From Bacteroidota bacterium (GTDB taxonomy: Bacteria; Bacteroidota; Bacteroidia; Bacteroidales; VadinHA17), in the NCBI GenBank assembly GCA_016718875.1, contig JADKBL010000020.1, positions 1-64,000 on the forward strand: DNA of 64,000 nucleotides. Direction: 5' to 3'. The notes beneath the pieces are model-generated. The model searched no databases. It was given only the letters and a program-made list of their open reading frames with translations, and was not told the DNA's origin. The position numbers and the translations under genes are program-made. Shown piece after piece: positions 38,179 to 46,924 of this stretch. Numbering within the stretch: position 1 is the first letter of the stretch; each line of letters starts with the position of its first letter.

Positions 38179-39093
38179 ATGATAGAAAAAATTAAGATCA
38201 ACAGGAGAAGTTTCACAAGAAACATTTCAATGGCAGGTCTGGCTGCAACACTGCCTGTTCCTGCAATGATAGCAAATTCTGCTGTTTCTGTTTCCGGAGC
38301 CGGGCATCTTAAAATTAGTCTTAACGCATTCTCATTTAATGATCTGCTTCTCGCAAAAAAGATCACTATTGATGACGTACTTGACTTTTGTGCCAGGATT
38401 GGCATTGAAGGTGTTGATCTGACTGGTTACTATTTTCCAGGATATCCGGAAGCACCTTCAGATGAATATATCTTTCATGTAAAGAAAAAGGCTTTCAGGT
38501 TAGGCATCGACCTGGGATGTACGGGTGTAAGAAATGATTTTACATGGGCTGATCCTGATAAAAGAAAAGCGGAGAAAAAGCTTGTAAAGGACTGGATCGT
38601 TGTGGCCCAGAAACTTGGTGCTCCAGGGTTAAGGATATTTGCAGGAACGCTTTCAAAAGAGGAATACTCCTGGGAAAAACGGGCCGGATGGATAGTTGAA
38701 GATATTCGCGAATGTGCTGAATTTGCAAAGAGTCATGGTGTCATGCTTGCACTTCAGAATCATTTTGATTTTGCCAAAACAGCTGATGAGGTGGAAAAGT
38801 TGCTGAAGATGATAGATCATGAATGGGTGGGACTGATGCTTGATGTAGGCAGTTATCATTCTCCTGATCCTTACAGGGATATTGCCGCAACTGCAAAATA
38901 TGCAATAACATGGCAGATGAAGGAGAAGGTTTTCGTTAACGATACCCAGGTTGAGTCGGATTATAATAAGATTATTGACATTGTTAAGAATTGCGGTTAC
39001 AGAGGGTACCTGCCTCTTGAGACTCTCGGCTCAGGAGATCCTTATCAGAAGGTGGAGGCATTATACAGCAAGGTGAAGAAGATTCTGGGATAA
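38179..39093 (+). CDS. Sugar phosphate isomerase/epimerase-like TIM barrel with Tat-type signal
   Basis: 304 residues. The N-terminus NRRSFTRNISMAGLAATLP has the twin-arginine RRSF motif and hydrophobic stretch of Tat signals, so a folded exported protein is likely. The rest is an AP-endonuclease-2-like TIM barrel: IGIEGVDLTGYYF (about 74-86), ALQNHFDF (about 193-200), LMLDVGSYH and the terminal YLPLETLG, whose Glu, Asp and His residues would bind a divalent metal. The substrate is unknown. It begins 1 bp after pdxB, but nothing ties its function to pyridoxal synthesis. Confidence 0.85.
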   Translation: MIEKIKINRRSFTRNISMAGLAATLPVPAMIANSAVSVSGAGHLKISLNAFSFNDLLLAKKITIDDVLDFCARIGIEGVDLTGYYFPGYPEAPSDEYIFHVKKKAFRLGIDLGCTGVRNDFTWADPDKRKAEKKLVKDWIVVAQKLGAPGLRIFAGTLSKEEYSWEKRAGWIVEDIRECAEFAKSHGVMLALQNHFDFAKTADEVEKLLKMIDHEWVGLMLDVGSYHSPDPYRDIAATAKYAITWQMKEKVFVNDTQVESDYNKIIDIVKNCGYRGYLPLETLGSGDPYQKVEALYSKVKKILG

Positions 39094-39097
39094 TTAG

Positions 39098-39120
39098 TTG
39101 CTGGTTGCTGGTTAGTGGTG
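39098..39120. repeat. Short-period TTGCTGG repeat at the 3' end of the activase gene
   Basis: TTGCTGG-TTGCTGG-TTAGTGG runs across the stop codon (39112-39114) of the minus-strand activase gene; its last codons encode HHH. The same kind of short-period repeat abuts several other gene ends in this window. Confidence 0.55.
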
Positions 39121-42100
39121 ATGGGTTTTCGCAAACTCTTTCACCTGGAAGACAAATGCCTGCAGCCTGGTATCAAGCGATACTGAGTCCTGTCCGTCGT
39201 ATGCGATATTTATAAATGGGATGTTTTTGTGATCCTTTCTGAATGAATCGCTTACTGAAGCTACAACAGTTCCCGGCATGCAGGTGAATGGGAGAATGGC
39301 AGCTATGCCGGATACACCTTTCTTTGCAAGTGCGGCAGCTGATCCCATGGCAATAGGAGGGTCCCCGTCATAAAATTCGCTAACATACGGATTGCAGGCG
39401 CTAAGGATTTCATGCAGAGATATTTCTTTTTCCTTGTCGGTATATTTCAGCAATCCTCTCAGCAGGGAGGATACAATTAATTCCTGTCCGGCTTCCTGAA
39501 TCTTTGATTTGATCACCCCTTTTGTGTCATTTTTCCAACGGCTGTCGCGTGTAAACCTGTGAGTGGAGTATGTTATCCATTCTGAAAACGGGCCAATAAC
39601 AACCTCTGCACCAAGGTCTTCTATTCTATTGGCAATGTTTCCGTTGCATCCGGCATTATCCCTCATAAAGATCTCACCCAGTATTCCAACAACGGGTTTC
39701 CTGTTGCTCTTATCTACTTTTATTTTCATGAAATCATCAACAATCCCAGCCAGAACCTTATGCAGCCTAGCGGAACCATTTTCAATACATATTTCCAGTT
39801 TTTTAAGTGACTCTGTATAAAGCTTTTCTGATTCTCCTTTCTTGATCTCATAGGGTCGCGTCTCCCTGTAAAGTTTTCTCAGGAAATCAAATACTACAAA
39901 TCCTTTCCATGCATTAATCCGGAATTTTTGTCCGTGTTCCCCGGCAACATCCTCATAGGATGTGTCATTTGAAGGAGTTATAAGTTCAGCCTCCTTATAG
40001 CCAAGCCTGTCGAACAGTATTCTGTGGAACTGGTTGTACTGTCCAAATCTGCAGGGGCCGTTATGATCAGGCATAAAGAAACTTATTCTTGATGGATCTG
40101 AACCTGGTTCCATAAGTTTCTTAAGGAAACTGCCTGTTGTACAAATCATCGGGAAACACTCTTTTGAAGAGGTATATTTCCTTCCGATTGCCAGATCTTC
40201 TTCCGTTTGTTTAGGAAGTACTTCGGATGGGATTCCGCAACTTCTGGCTGCAGCTGCTATCATGTAAGCACCGTCGTGCATATATGGGAAATAGAGAACT
40301 CTTTGCTTCTGAGGTGCTGCGAGGCCAGGGCGTGGTCTGAAGATCTCTGGATTCTTTTTTTCATTCTGTTCAGCACCTTTCAGGCTATCAAGAAATGCTT
40401 CGATACGTGTTACCATTCCGGCATCGGCTGAATGTTCATCGACCTCAAGGTGCAAAAATGGTTTTCCCTTAAGTTCCTCGGTAATATAGTGCCATATGAA
40501 CGAATCAGGTCCGCATCTGAAGTTGCTCAGATATACGGCGTGAAGGTTATCAGATTTTGCTACGAGCTGTGCTGCTGCTATTATTTTCTGGCCATTGGGC
40601 CAGTACATGTTCCTGTAGTTTTTGAAGATATCAGTTGTTTTAATATCCAGCATATCAAGAGGAATAGGCATAACATTCTGGTTGATAAGCTTTTCAACAA
40701 GGCTGAGGTTCAGGTATGGATCTGTTGAATTATATGGTCTCCCAAGCAATACAACTGGACGACAGCTTTCAGGGATGTTTTTCAATACCTCTTTTCCATA
40801 CGCTGAAACACTTGTTTCAAACCCCTTCTGAACGCTGTCTGATTTATAAACGGCTTTTCTGATCCTCTCCCTGCTTATTCCAAATTTCTGACTGAAATAT
40901 CCAGTCATTTCCTTCATCAAAGCTCTTTCAAAAAACCTGAAGTGCAGAGTCGGGCTCAGTAAACGTGATTCATCAAATTTGCCCTTCAGTGCAGACTTTA
41001 CCATAAAAGGATATGTCTGTATCCACGGACAGTTACAGTTAAATGTTTTATTGCCTGGCTGTTCTTTGGCATTAATGATAAACGGAATGAAAATATAATC
41101 TACCCCTTTATCTATCAGGTCGATAACATGTCCATGCATCAGTTCAACAGGGAGGCATGTTTCTGCTGTAATTGTCTCAATTGATTCAGTGACAATTGAT
41201 TTATCTGACTCTCTTGACAGGATAACTGTGAAACCAAGCTCTTCAAAGAAAGTGCGCCAGAATGGGAATTGCTGATAAAAAACCATCAGAGCCCTTGGAA
41301 TTCCTATCGTGGTTGTCTTAAACTCTTCCGGTTCGGTGTAGTTGCCAAGGAGCATCTCAAGCCTCTTTTTGAACAGGTCAGGAATATTATTTGAATTCTT
41401 TTTCCTGTCATCTGTTTCATATTTCTCACACCTGCCTCCATAAAAGAGAGCTTTATCAATCCCCTCAATTTTTACCTTCCTTATTTCGCTGTGGTTAGTG
41501 CATGACTGACACACAAACCTTGTTATATCGTAGGCTGCGTTCCTTATGCCGAATCCTTTAAACCTGGTCTTTTGTCCTGATACCATTGAGCGCCGGGCAA
41601 GAATTGCTGCTCCTATGGCACCTGTTACGTCAAAGTGAGGAGGTATCTGAATTTTTCTGCCAACCACCTTTTCGAAAGCAGCTACTACAGCCTTATTATT
41701 TGTTACCCCCCCCTGAAAAAAGATCTTGTTGCCAATTTTCCTGTCACCTACAACTTTCTGGAGGTAATTGTAAACAATGGAATAGGCAAGACCACCAACC
41801 AGGTTCTCATTCCGTGCACCTTTTTGCATGAAGGAATTAAGATCCGATTCCATGAATACAGTGCATCTGTCACCTAGTTTCACAGGACAATCTGAATTCA
41901 GGGCCATACATCCAAACTCTTCAACAATATTGATATTGAGTTTTTCAGCCTGTTCTTCAAGAAAAGAACCTGTCCCGGCTGCGCAAACCTTATTCATTTC
42001 GAAGTCTACAACCACACCGTTTTCAATACTGATATATTTCGAATCCTGACCGCCAATTTCAAATATTGTATCAACTGTAGGGTCATAATCGATGGCTGCT

Positions 42101-43353
42101 GTAGCTTGTGCTGTTATCTCATTCTGGATAGTATCGGCACCAATAAAGTCACCGGTGAGGTATCTGCCTGATCCGGTTGTTCCGGCACCAATAACTTCAA
42201 CATTTTCACCTACCTCCTCATAGATCTCGGTCAATCCGCGCTGAATTGCTTCAAGCGGCTTTCCTGCTGTGGGTAGATATCTTCTGGAAATTACCCTGTG
42301 TTGTTCGTCAATGAGCACGACGTTGGTACTGAGTGAGCCAATGTCAAGTCCGAGATATACACCTACTTTCCCATTCCCTTTATCGATAGGATGAACATAC
42401 TTATTGTATCTAGCTTCCGATTCTTCAAGTTTAGGAAGACTTGTAAAAGCAGATGAATCTGTGGCAAGATATTCCTCAAGTTTGCCGGGCCCTGCAAAAT
42501 GGTTCATTTCCAGCCCGTTTGACTTTGCAAATAAAACTGCCCCGATGGCTCCCATTGATGCATGATGCTCAGGTATAATCAGATCATCGCCTTCAAGTTT
42601 GAGTGTCTCCCTGAAGGCTCTTATCATACCAATATTGGCTGCAACCCCGCCTGAGAAAATAACAGGCTTTACAATCTCCTTGCTCTTTGCAACATTGCTT
42701 CTGAAGTTTCTGGCAAGTGCAAAGCATAAACCTGCAACTATATCATGAAGAGGAGTTGCTATCTGCTGATGATGTATCATATCGCTTTTGGCGAAAACAC
42801 TGCACCTGCCTGCTATCCTTGGAGGATTGACCGATTTGAGTGACATCTGGCCAAACTCATTCTCAATCGGAATGCCTATTCTTTTAGCCTGCTGATCGAG
42901 AAAGGAACCCGTACCAGCTGCGCAGATACTGTTCATTTCAAAATCCACCAGACGTGAATGACCATTGGAAGGATCCTTTTCCAGCATTATTAGTTTGGAA
43001 TCTTCTCCTCCGATTTCTATGACAGTTCTGGCTTCAGGGAATAAGGTACCGGTTGATGTCGCCTGGGCAATAATCTCATTTATAAAAATGCCTCCTAAAA
43101 GATCAGACCCAAGTTTTCCACCTGATCCGGTGAAAGCTATCCCCTTTATCGATTCTGATTTGTATCTGGATAGTAATGATAATAGCCTGGTATGAAGAAC
43201 GTTAAATGGTTTTCCGTAAATAAAGTCATAATAGTCTTCAAGGATTTTATTGCTGCCATCAAGAACTACTGTATTCAACGATACGGAACCAATATCGAAC
43301 CCGATAAAGAAAGATTCCTTTGATGATTTGTCTTGGTTGCCGGTAGTATTCAT
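39112..43353 (-). CDS. Giant acyl-CoA dehydratase activase-related protein (two BcrAD/BadFG ATPase domains + DUF2229 + HgdB-like region)
   Basis: 1413 residues. Two ASKHA ATPase domains occur in tandem: about 15-290 (FDIGSVSLNTVV) and about 334-590 (LDIGSLSTNVVL). Each has a CAAGTGSFL block (Cys144 and Cys457) and a second Cys exactly 40 residues on (Cys184 and Cys497). In 2-hydroxyglutaryl-CoA dehydratase activase these Cys hold one 4Fe-4S cluster between two subunits; here one chain supplies all four. A CxxC...C site (615, 618, 642) follows, then DUF2229 (about 683-900, with TIGIPRALMVFYQQFPFW) and an HgdB-like C-terminus rich in Cys (NFRCGPDSF, SKECFPMIC, NAGCNGNI). It would use ATP to send low-potential electrons to an unknown acceptor. 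No dehydratase subunits are adjacent. Confidence 0.88.
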   Translation of the reverse strand: MNTTGNQDKSSKESFFIGFDIGSVSLNTVVLDGSNKILEDYYDFIYGKPFNVLHTRLLSLLSRYKSESIKGIAFTGSGGKLGSDLLGGIFINEIIAQATSTGTLFPEARTVIEIGGEDSKLIMLEKDPSNGHSRLVDFEMNSICAAGTGSFLDQQAKRIGIPIENEFGQMSLKSVNPPRIAGRCSVFAKSDMIHHQQIATPLHDIVAGLCFALARNFRSNVAKSKEIVKPVIFSGGVAANIGMIRAFRETLKLEGDDLIIPEHHASMGAIGAVLFAKSNGLEMNHFAGPGKLEEYLATDSSAFTSLPKLEESEARYNKYVHPIDKGNGKVGVYLGLDIGSLSTNVVLIDEQHRVISRRYLPTAGKPLEAIQRGLTEIYEEVGENVEVIGAGTTGSGRYLTGDFIGADTIQNEITAQATAAIDYDPTVDTIFEIGGQDSKYISIENGVVVDFEMNKVCAAGTGSFLEEQAEKLNINIVEEFGCMALNSDCPVKLGDRCTVFMESDLNSFMQKGARNENLVGGLAYSIVYNYLQKVVGDRKIGNKIFFQGGVTNNKAVVAAFEKVVGRKIQIPPHFDVTGAIGAAILARRSMVSGQKTRFKGFGIRNAAYDITRFVCQSCTNHSEIRKVKIEGIDKALFYGGRCEKYETDDRKKNSNNIPDLFKKRLEMLLGNYTEPEEFKTTTIGIPRALMVFYQQFPFWRTFFEELGFTVILSRESDKSIVTESIETITAETCLPVELMHGHVIDLIDKGVDYIFIPFIINAKEQPGNKTFNCNCPWIQTYPFMVKSALKGKFDESRLLSPTLHFRFFERALMKEMTGYFSQKFGISRERIRKAVYKSDSVQKGFETSVSAYGKEVLKNIPESCRPVVLLGRPYNSTDPYLNLSLVEKLINQNVMPIPLDMLDIKTTDIFKNYRNMYWPNGQKIIAAAQLVAKSDNLHAVYLSNFRCGPDSFIWHYITEELKGKPFLHLEVDEHSADAGMVTRIEAFLDSLKGAEQNEKKNPEIFRPRPGLAAPQKQRVLYFPYMHDGAYMIAAAARSCGIPSEVLPKQTEEDLAIGRKYTSSKECFPMICTTGSFLKKLMEPGSDPSRISFFMPDHNGPCRFGQYNQFHRILFDRLGYKEAELITPSNDTSYEDVAGEHGQKFRINAWKGFVVFDFLRKLYRETRPYEIKKGESEKLYTESLKKLEICIENGSARLHKVLAGIVDDFMKIKVDKSNRKPVVGILGEIFMRDNAGCNGNIANRIEDLGAEVVIGPFSEWITYSTHRFTRDSRWKNDTKGVIKSKIQEAGQELIVSSLLRGLLKYTDKEKEISLHEILSACNPYVSEFYDGDPPIAMGSAAALAKKGVSGIAAILPFTCMPGTVVASVSDSFRKDHKNIPFINIAYDGQDSVSLDTRLQAFVFQVKEFAKTHHH

Positions 43354-43528
43354 AGCATTGAATTTCGCAGAAAAGTTTAATCAGAAAACCATCACGAAAA
43401 GATGCTTAACACTATCAAATTTAGTAAATTACTTCCAGCAAATCAAGTGTCCTGAACTTTGTTTTAGATTATTTAGATATATTTAGATCAGGTCGTTTGA
43501 AGGTTCGAGGTTTTGATAGTTCTGAATT

Positions 43529-43609
43529 GGAACCTGGAACTTGGAACCATTCCTATTAATAACATCCCCCGGCCCCCTTGAAGGAGGGGGGGGTCTTCAA
43601 AGGGGGATT
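43529..43609. repeat. GGAACC short-period repeat and C/G-rich intergenic repeat
   Basis: 43529-43548 reads GGAACCTGGAACTTGGAACC, a 6-8 nt period repeat. 43566-43609 carries CCCCCGGCCCCC, then TTGAAGGAGGGGGGG and TCTTCAAAGGGGGATTT, resembling the left arm of the inverted repeat at 25017-25096. Confidence 0.6.
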
Positions 43610-43619
43610 TGTAAAATCG

Positions 43620-43639
43620 AACGGTTCCTGCGAACCGTT
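43620..43639 (-). terminator. Terminator hairpin downstream of the 4Fe-4S gene
   Basis: AACGGTTC (43620-43627) and GAACCGTT (43632-43639) form a perfect 8-bp stem with a 4-nt loop. On the minus strand it is followed by CGATTTTAC, a short T-run, as expected for termination of the gene ending at 43665. Confidence 0.6.
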
Positions 43640-43664
43640 AATCTTAAGCCGTAATATACCGCTC

Positions 43665-44591
43665 TTAAACCCACTCCTCCTCCAGAATATTTCCCTGAAT
43701 GCCAACAATGATCTTCTTGACAGGCACTTTTCTTGAAGTTTTTGCCAGAGCCGCTTTGACCATCTGCAGCAAACCTCCGCAACAAGGAACTTCCATTATC
43801 ATTACAGTAATTGTGTTAAGTTTTGCAGTCTCAACCATGGCAGTAAGCTTCTCAATGTAAATTTCCATACCATGATCGAGTTTTGGACAGGCAATAGCCA
43901 GCGATTTTCCTTTAAGCCATGTTGAGTGGAAATTGCCCAGTGAAAATGCAACGCAGTCAGCTGCCAGCAATAGGTCTGCTCCCCTGAAGTATGGTGCATT
44001 TGGGTTGACAAGATGCATCTGTACCGGCCATTGTCTTAATTCAGAAGGCTGGTCAGCAGAAGTTGTATTCTGGTAATTATCTGAAGGCTTTTCAATAACC
44101 ATTTCCCTGGAGCCTGGGCAGCCACCTCCTCCGTGATTATGACCATGTTGATGGTGTGCTGCTGCTGCAATTGGTGCTGCAAATGACGCAGTCACCTTAT
44201 GTCCGTGGTTATGGACTTCACTTATTACTTCATCAAGCTTGAATTTGAGCTCATCGCGGTGCGATTTTAGCCAGCCAACTCCCTCCTGGAGAAAACCAGT
44301 TTCACCATGATCTTTAAGGTGTTTCAGATGAGCAATAATAGTGTTTTTCCCACTGTTAACCATCTGCTCCATAACGCGGACCTCATTATAAGGTTCCGCT
44401 TCTCTCTTCTCAATAGTTATAGCCCCTTCAGGGCAATGTCCAATGCAGGCTCCTAGTCCATCACACATAAGTTCGCTTACAAGCCTCACCTTGCCATCTA
44501 TTACCTGCAAGGCTCCTTCATGACAGTTAGGTACACATAGTCCGCAACCATTGCAAAGTTCTTCATCTATCTTCAGAATATCCCGTATCAT
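43665..44591 (-). CDS. 4Fe-4S dicluster-type protein with His-rich linker
   Basis: 308 residues. The N-terminal ferredoxin domain has one full motif, CNGCGLCVPNC (13-23), and a second of the form CDGLGACIGHCPEG (43-56) with a normal fourth ligand missing from the first pair. Residues about 126-158 are rich in His and Gly (HNHGHK, then HHQHGHNHGGGGC), suggesting metal binding. The C-terminal half (about 185-308) is an alpha/beta domain with Cys213, Cys235 and a CC pair at 269-270 (VPCCGG). I do not know a proven function. A 24-bp palindrome sits 53 bases upstream, next to a CATCTTTG -7 element, so control by a Crp/Fnr-type activator is likely; one is encoded at 46245. Confidence 0.82.
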   Translation of the reverse strand: MIRDILKIDEELCNGCGLCVPNCHEGALQVIDGKVRLVSELMCDGLGACIGHCPEGAITIEKREAEPYNEVRVMEQMVNSGKNTIIAHLKHLKDHGETGFLQEGVGWLKSHRDELKFKLDEVISEVHNHGHKVTASFAAPIAAAAHHQHGHNHGGGGCPGSREMVIEKPSDNYQNTTSADQPSELRQWPVQMHLVNPNAPYFRGADLLLAADCVAFSLGNFHSTWLKGKSLAIACPKLDHGMEIYIEKLTAMVETAKLNTITVMIMEVPCCGGLLQMVKAALAKTSRKVPVKKIIVGIQGNILEEEWV

Positions 44592-44619
44592 ATCTTCCTT
44601 TTTTTAAAAGTTTATGATG

Positions 44620-44627
44620 CAAAGATG
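44620..44627 (-). promoter_or_regulatory. Candidate -7 element of the 4Fe-4S gene
   Basis: On the minus strand this reads CATCTTTG, one base off TAnnTTTG. Its predicted start point would be near 44616, putting the palindrome at 44645-44668 at about -40. No TTTG -33 box is present, which is expected at activator-dependent promoters. Confidence 0.45.
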
Positions 44628-44644
44628 CAGGTGTGCACCGGGAT

Positions 44645-44668
44645 AAATTGTAACATATGTTACAATTT
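44645..44668. promoter_or_regulatory. 24-bp perfect palindrome, probable Crp/Fnr-family operator
   Basis: The core reads TTGTAACATATGTTACAA and the symmetry extends three more A/T pairs on each side. GTAAC-N4-GTTAC spacing is that of Crp/Fnr-superfamily sites (HcpR, NtcA-like). It lies between the stop of the M28 peptidase gene and the start of the 4Fe-4S gene, so the latter is the target. Confidence 0.75.
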
Positions 44669-44675
44669 TAAAATA

Positions 44676-46178
44676 TTAGTATTTAAGTGCTGAATCGTTT
44701 GCCATTTCAGTAAGACCAACATAAAGCATCTTTGCCACATCTTCCATAATATCAATAGTGACAGCATCCGGATCGTCACCGGGCAGGTGATAAAAGACTT
44801 TCTTTGTGCCATCGGTTGTATAAACCGACATGGTTCTGTAACCTGCCATCCTGAATACGACTTCGTCGCTTCTTGGTCTGCCATAATATTCTCCTGCAAC
44901 AGGTGCAGCTGTCTTTATCGTTCTGTGAATGTATTTTTTATTGGCTCCTTCAAAATAGCTTAACAGCTCTTTATATGTACTTCCTGCACTCACATAAAGT
45001 CCGGTCCCGTTTCCGACCATATCGAGGTTTATGTAGGTTATTGTTTTTTCCTTTGGAAAGCTGTTATGTGAAGAGAAAAGTTTGCTCCCTATGAGTCCAA
45101 CCTCCTCGCCTCCGATGAATAGAAATACTACAGATCTCTTAAGTTGTATTTCTGATGCTGCCAATGCTTTTGCTGCAGCCATAATATCAACTACTCCGCT
45201 GGCATTGTCAAGAGCTCCGTTCACTACCCTGCCTGCATTGCCAACAGCATCAAGATGACCTCCGATGATAATATATTCATTCTTCAGGACAGGATCGTTT
45301 CCTTCAATGATTCCAACTACATTGCATGATTTTCCCTCAGGGTGTCTTGTTGTATTGGCCCTGATGGTCATTATTTTACCTGTATTGAATGATTCCGGTT
45401 TAAAAGTTTTACGGATTTTTTCAATGAGTTCCTTATTCGTTGTTTTAAGTCCGGCATATATATCTTCAAGCGGCTGAGGACCTATTCCGCATACTATTAT
45501 GGATGGATCGTATGAAATATTCGGGTTGGCGCTGGCACCATCAACATATATGAATCCGGAGGCACCATGTTTTACTGCATTCTGCAGCTTGTACTGATGA
45601 TAGCAATATGCTACCCATTTCTGGTATTCAGGATTTCTGGGATCGGCATGGGGAACATCCCTGTTAACCAGGACTATTTTCCCTTTTACGTCAATACCCT
45701 TATAATCATCATAATTAAGTTCGGGAGCTGTGACACCAAAGCCTGCAAATACAACCTCTCCTGTTATTTCTCCCGATCCGGAGTTCATTCCGGGATAATA
45801 CTCCTCGGGGTAAGTATAATGTTTCCGGATAATACTTCCATCGGATTGTTTTATGTTAAGTGTAAGATTACCAATATCATTGATTTTGGTATATGGCCAG
45901 TCAAACCATTGAAAGTAGGTATTGTTATCACCGGCTGGTTTGATGCCCCATTCTTTCATCATGGAGGCTACCCATTCTGCGCTGGCTATAAATTCAGGTG
46001 TCCCTGAAAGCCTTCCGTTGAATTCGGGAGTACATAGTTTTTCAACCAGGCCCATCATTTCTTCACTTGTTATTGCGTGAAACTGTTTGAGAAGCCTCGC
46101 TTCATAATCATTCTGAGCATTTAACGGTGATGCCAATAAAATAATTGCCAGTACAAAAGGTGTAAAATATTTTTTCAT
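44676..46178 (-). CDS. M28 family zinc aminopeptidase with PA domain
   Basis: 500 residues with a signal peptide (1-21, ending PLNAQ), so periplasmic or secreted. The M28 zinc ligands are visible: HLDAVG (His about 306), NGALDNASGV (Asp about 320), GGEEVGLIGS (Glu pair about 353) and NLDMVG. A protease-associated insert (about 130-260) lies before the catalytic core. It removes N-terminal amino acids from peptides, in line with the other peptidases here. Divergent from the Crp/Fnr regulator across 66 bp. Confidence 0.9.
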   Translation of the reverse strand: MKKYFTPFVLAIILLASPLNAQNDYEARLLKQFHAITSEEMMGLVEKLCTPEFNGRLSGTPEFIASAEWVASMMKEWGIKPAGDNNTYFQWFDWPYTKINDIGNLTLNIKQSDGSIIRKHYTYPEEYYPGMNSGSGEITGEVVFAGFGVTAPELNYDDYKGIDVKGKIVLVNRDVPHADPRNPEYQKWVAYCYHQYKLQNAVKHGASGFIYVDGASANPNISYDPSIIVCGIGPQPLEDIYAGLKTTNKELIEKIRKTFKPESFNTGKIMTIRANTTRHPEGKSCNVVGIIEGNDPVLKNEYIIIGGHLDAVGNAGRVVNGALDNASGVVDIMAAAKALAASEIQLKRSVVFLFIGGEEVGLIGSKLFSSHNSFPKEKTITYINLDMVGNGTGLYVSAGSTYKELLSYFEGANKKYIHRTIKTAAPVAGEYYGRPRSDEVVFRMAGYRTMSVYTTDGTKKVFYHLPGDDPDAVTIDIMEDVAKMLYVGLTEMANDSALKY

Positions 46179-46244
46179 CGATCATTCTTTAATGAGTTCC
46201 AAATGTAATAATTTTGATAACATTTTTACTTTATCCTAAAAGAG

Positions 46245-46916
46245 ATGGATTATTCGAGATTAGCCCTGGCTCCCTTATTCAGAGGTATACAGCCTGATGA
46301 AATAGAGGTTATAATGAATTCAACACCTTACAAGACAAGGAAGTTCCGTGAAGGTTCATTAATTGCACAGAGTGGTGAAGCTGTGACCTCGCTGGTGATT
46401 GTTGCTGAAGGTATTGTAAAAGGTGAAATGATCGATTATGCCGGAAGAGTTATTAAAATTGAAGACATTCCTGCGCCGGGAGCTCTGGCATCTGCCTTCC
46501 TCTTTGGTAACAGGAACAGGTATCCGGTTAATGTTATTGCTGTCTCGGATGGGGAACTTTTGGTTTTTGAAAAATCAGACTTTCTCTCACTTATGATGAA
46601 AAATGATATTGTGCTGGCCAATTTTCTTGATATGATTTCCAACAGGTCTCAATTCCTTTCCGAAAAGATAAAATTCCTGAATTTCAAAACCATAAAGGGT
46701 AAGCTTGCTCATTTTATACTTATGAGATCGGGACAAACAGGTAAATCAGTAAAGCTTGAGCTTACACAGAATGACCTCGCTGATTATTTTGGAGTGGCAA
46801 GACCTTCAGTGGGAAGGGCGCTTGGGGAGATGGAAGAAGAAGGTCTGATTGAAGCCAGAGGCAAGAACATATCAATTATTGACAGGGACCGTCTGACTTT
46901 ACTTACTGCCGATTGA
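46245..46916 (+). CDS. Crp/Fnr-family transcriptional regulator without cysteines (HcpR-like candidate)
   Basis: 223 residues. A cyclic-nucleotide-binding-fold sensor domain (about 10-125) with no Cys anywhere, so it cannot be an Fe-S FNR, is joined by the long dimer helix (about 125-150) to a winged helix-turn-helix. Its recognition helix is VARPSVGRALGEME (about 187-200), the RPS-type variant rather than the E--SR of FNR. Such regulators, including haem-binding HcpR of anaerobes, bind GTAAC/GTTAC palindromes, and exactly one such site is present at 44645-44668. HcpR in other anaerobes controls hybrid cluster protein in nitrosative stress; no hcp gene is in the window, so the name is tentative. 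Confidence 0.85.
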   Translation: MDYSRLALAPLFRGIQPDEIEVIMNSTPYKTRKFREGSLIAQSGEAVTSLVIVAEGIVKGEMIDYAGRVIKIEDIPAPGALASAFLFGNRNRYPVNVIAVSDGELLVFEKSDFLSLMMKNDIVLANFLDMISNRSQFLSEKIKFLNFKTIKGKLAHFILMRSGQTGKSVKLELTQNDLADYFGVARPSVGRALGEMEEEGLIEARGKNISIIDRDRLTLLTAD

Positions 46917-46924
46917 TAGACAAA

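Larger units (their letters stand above)
43354..43664. other. Gene-free 311-bp gap between the activase and 4Fe-4S genes
   Basis: I see no open gene. It contains a GGAACC-type short-period repeat (43529-43548), a C/G-rich repeat (43566-43609) and a terminator hairpin (43620-43639). The activase gene starts at its left edge; no clear TTTG/TAnnTTTG promoter pair was found for it. Confidence 0.6.

Noticed and set aside
43597..43785. 62-residue minus-strand ORF at the end of the 4Fe-4S gene
   Set aside because: It is an overlapping frame of the 4Fe-4S gene extending into repeat and terminator sequence.
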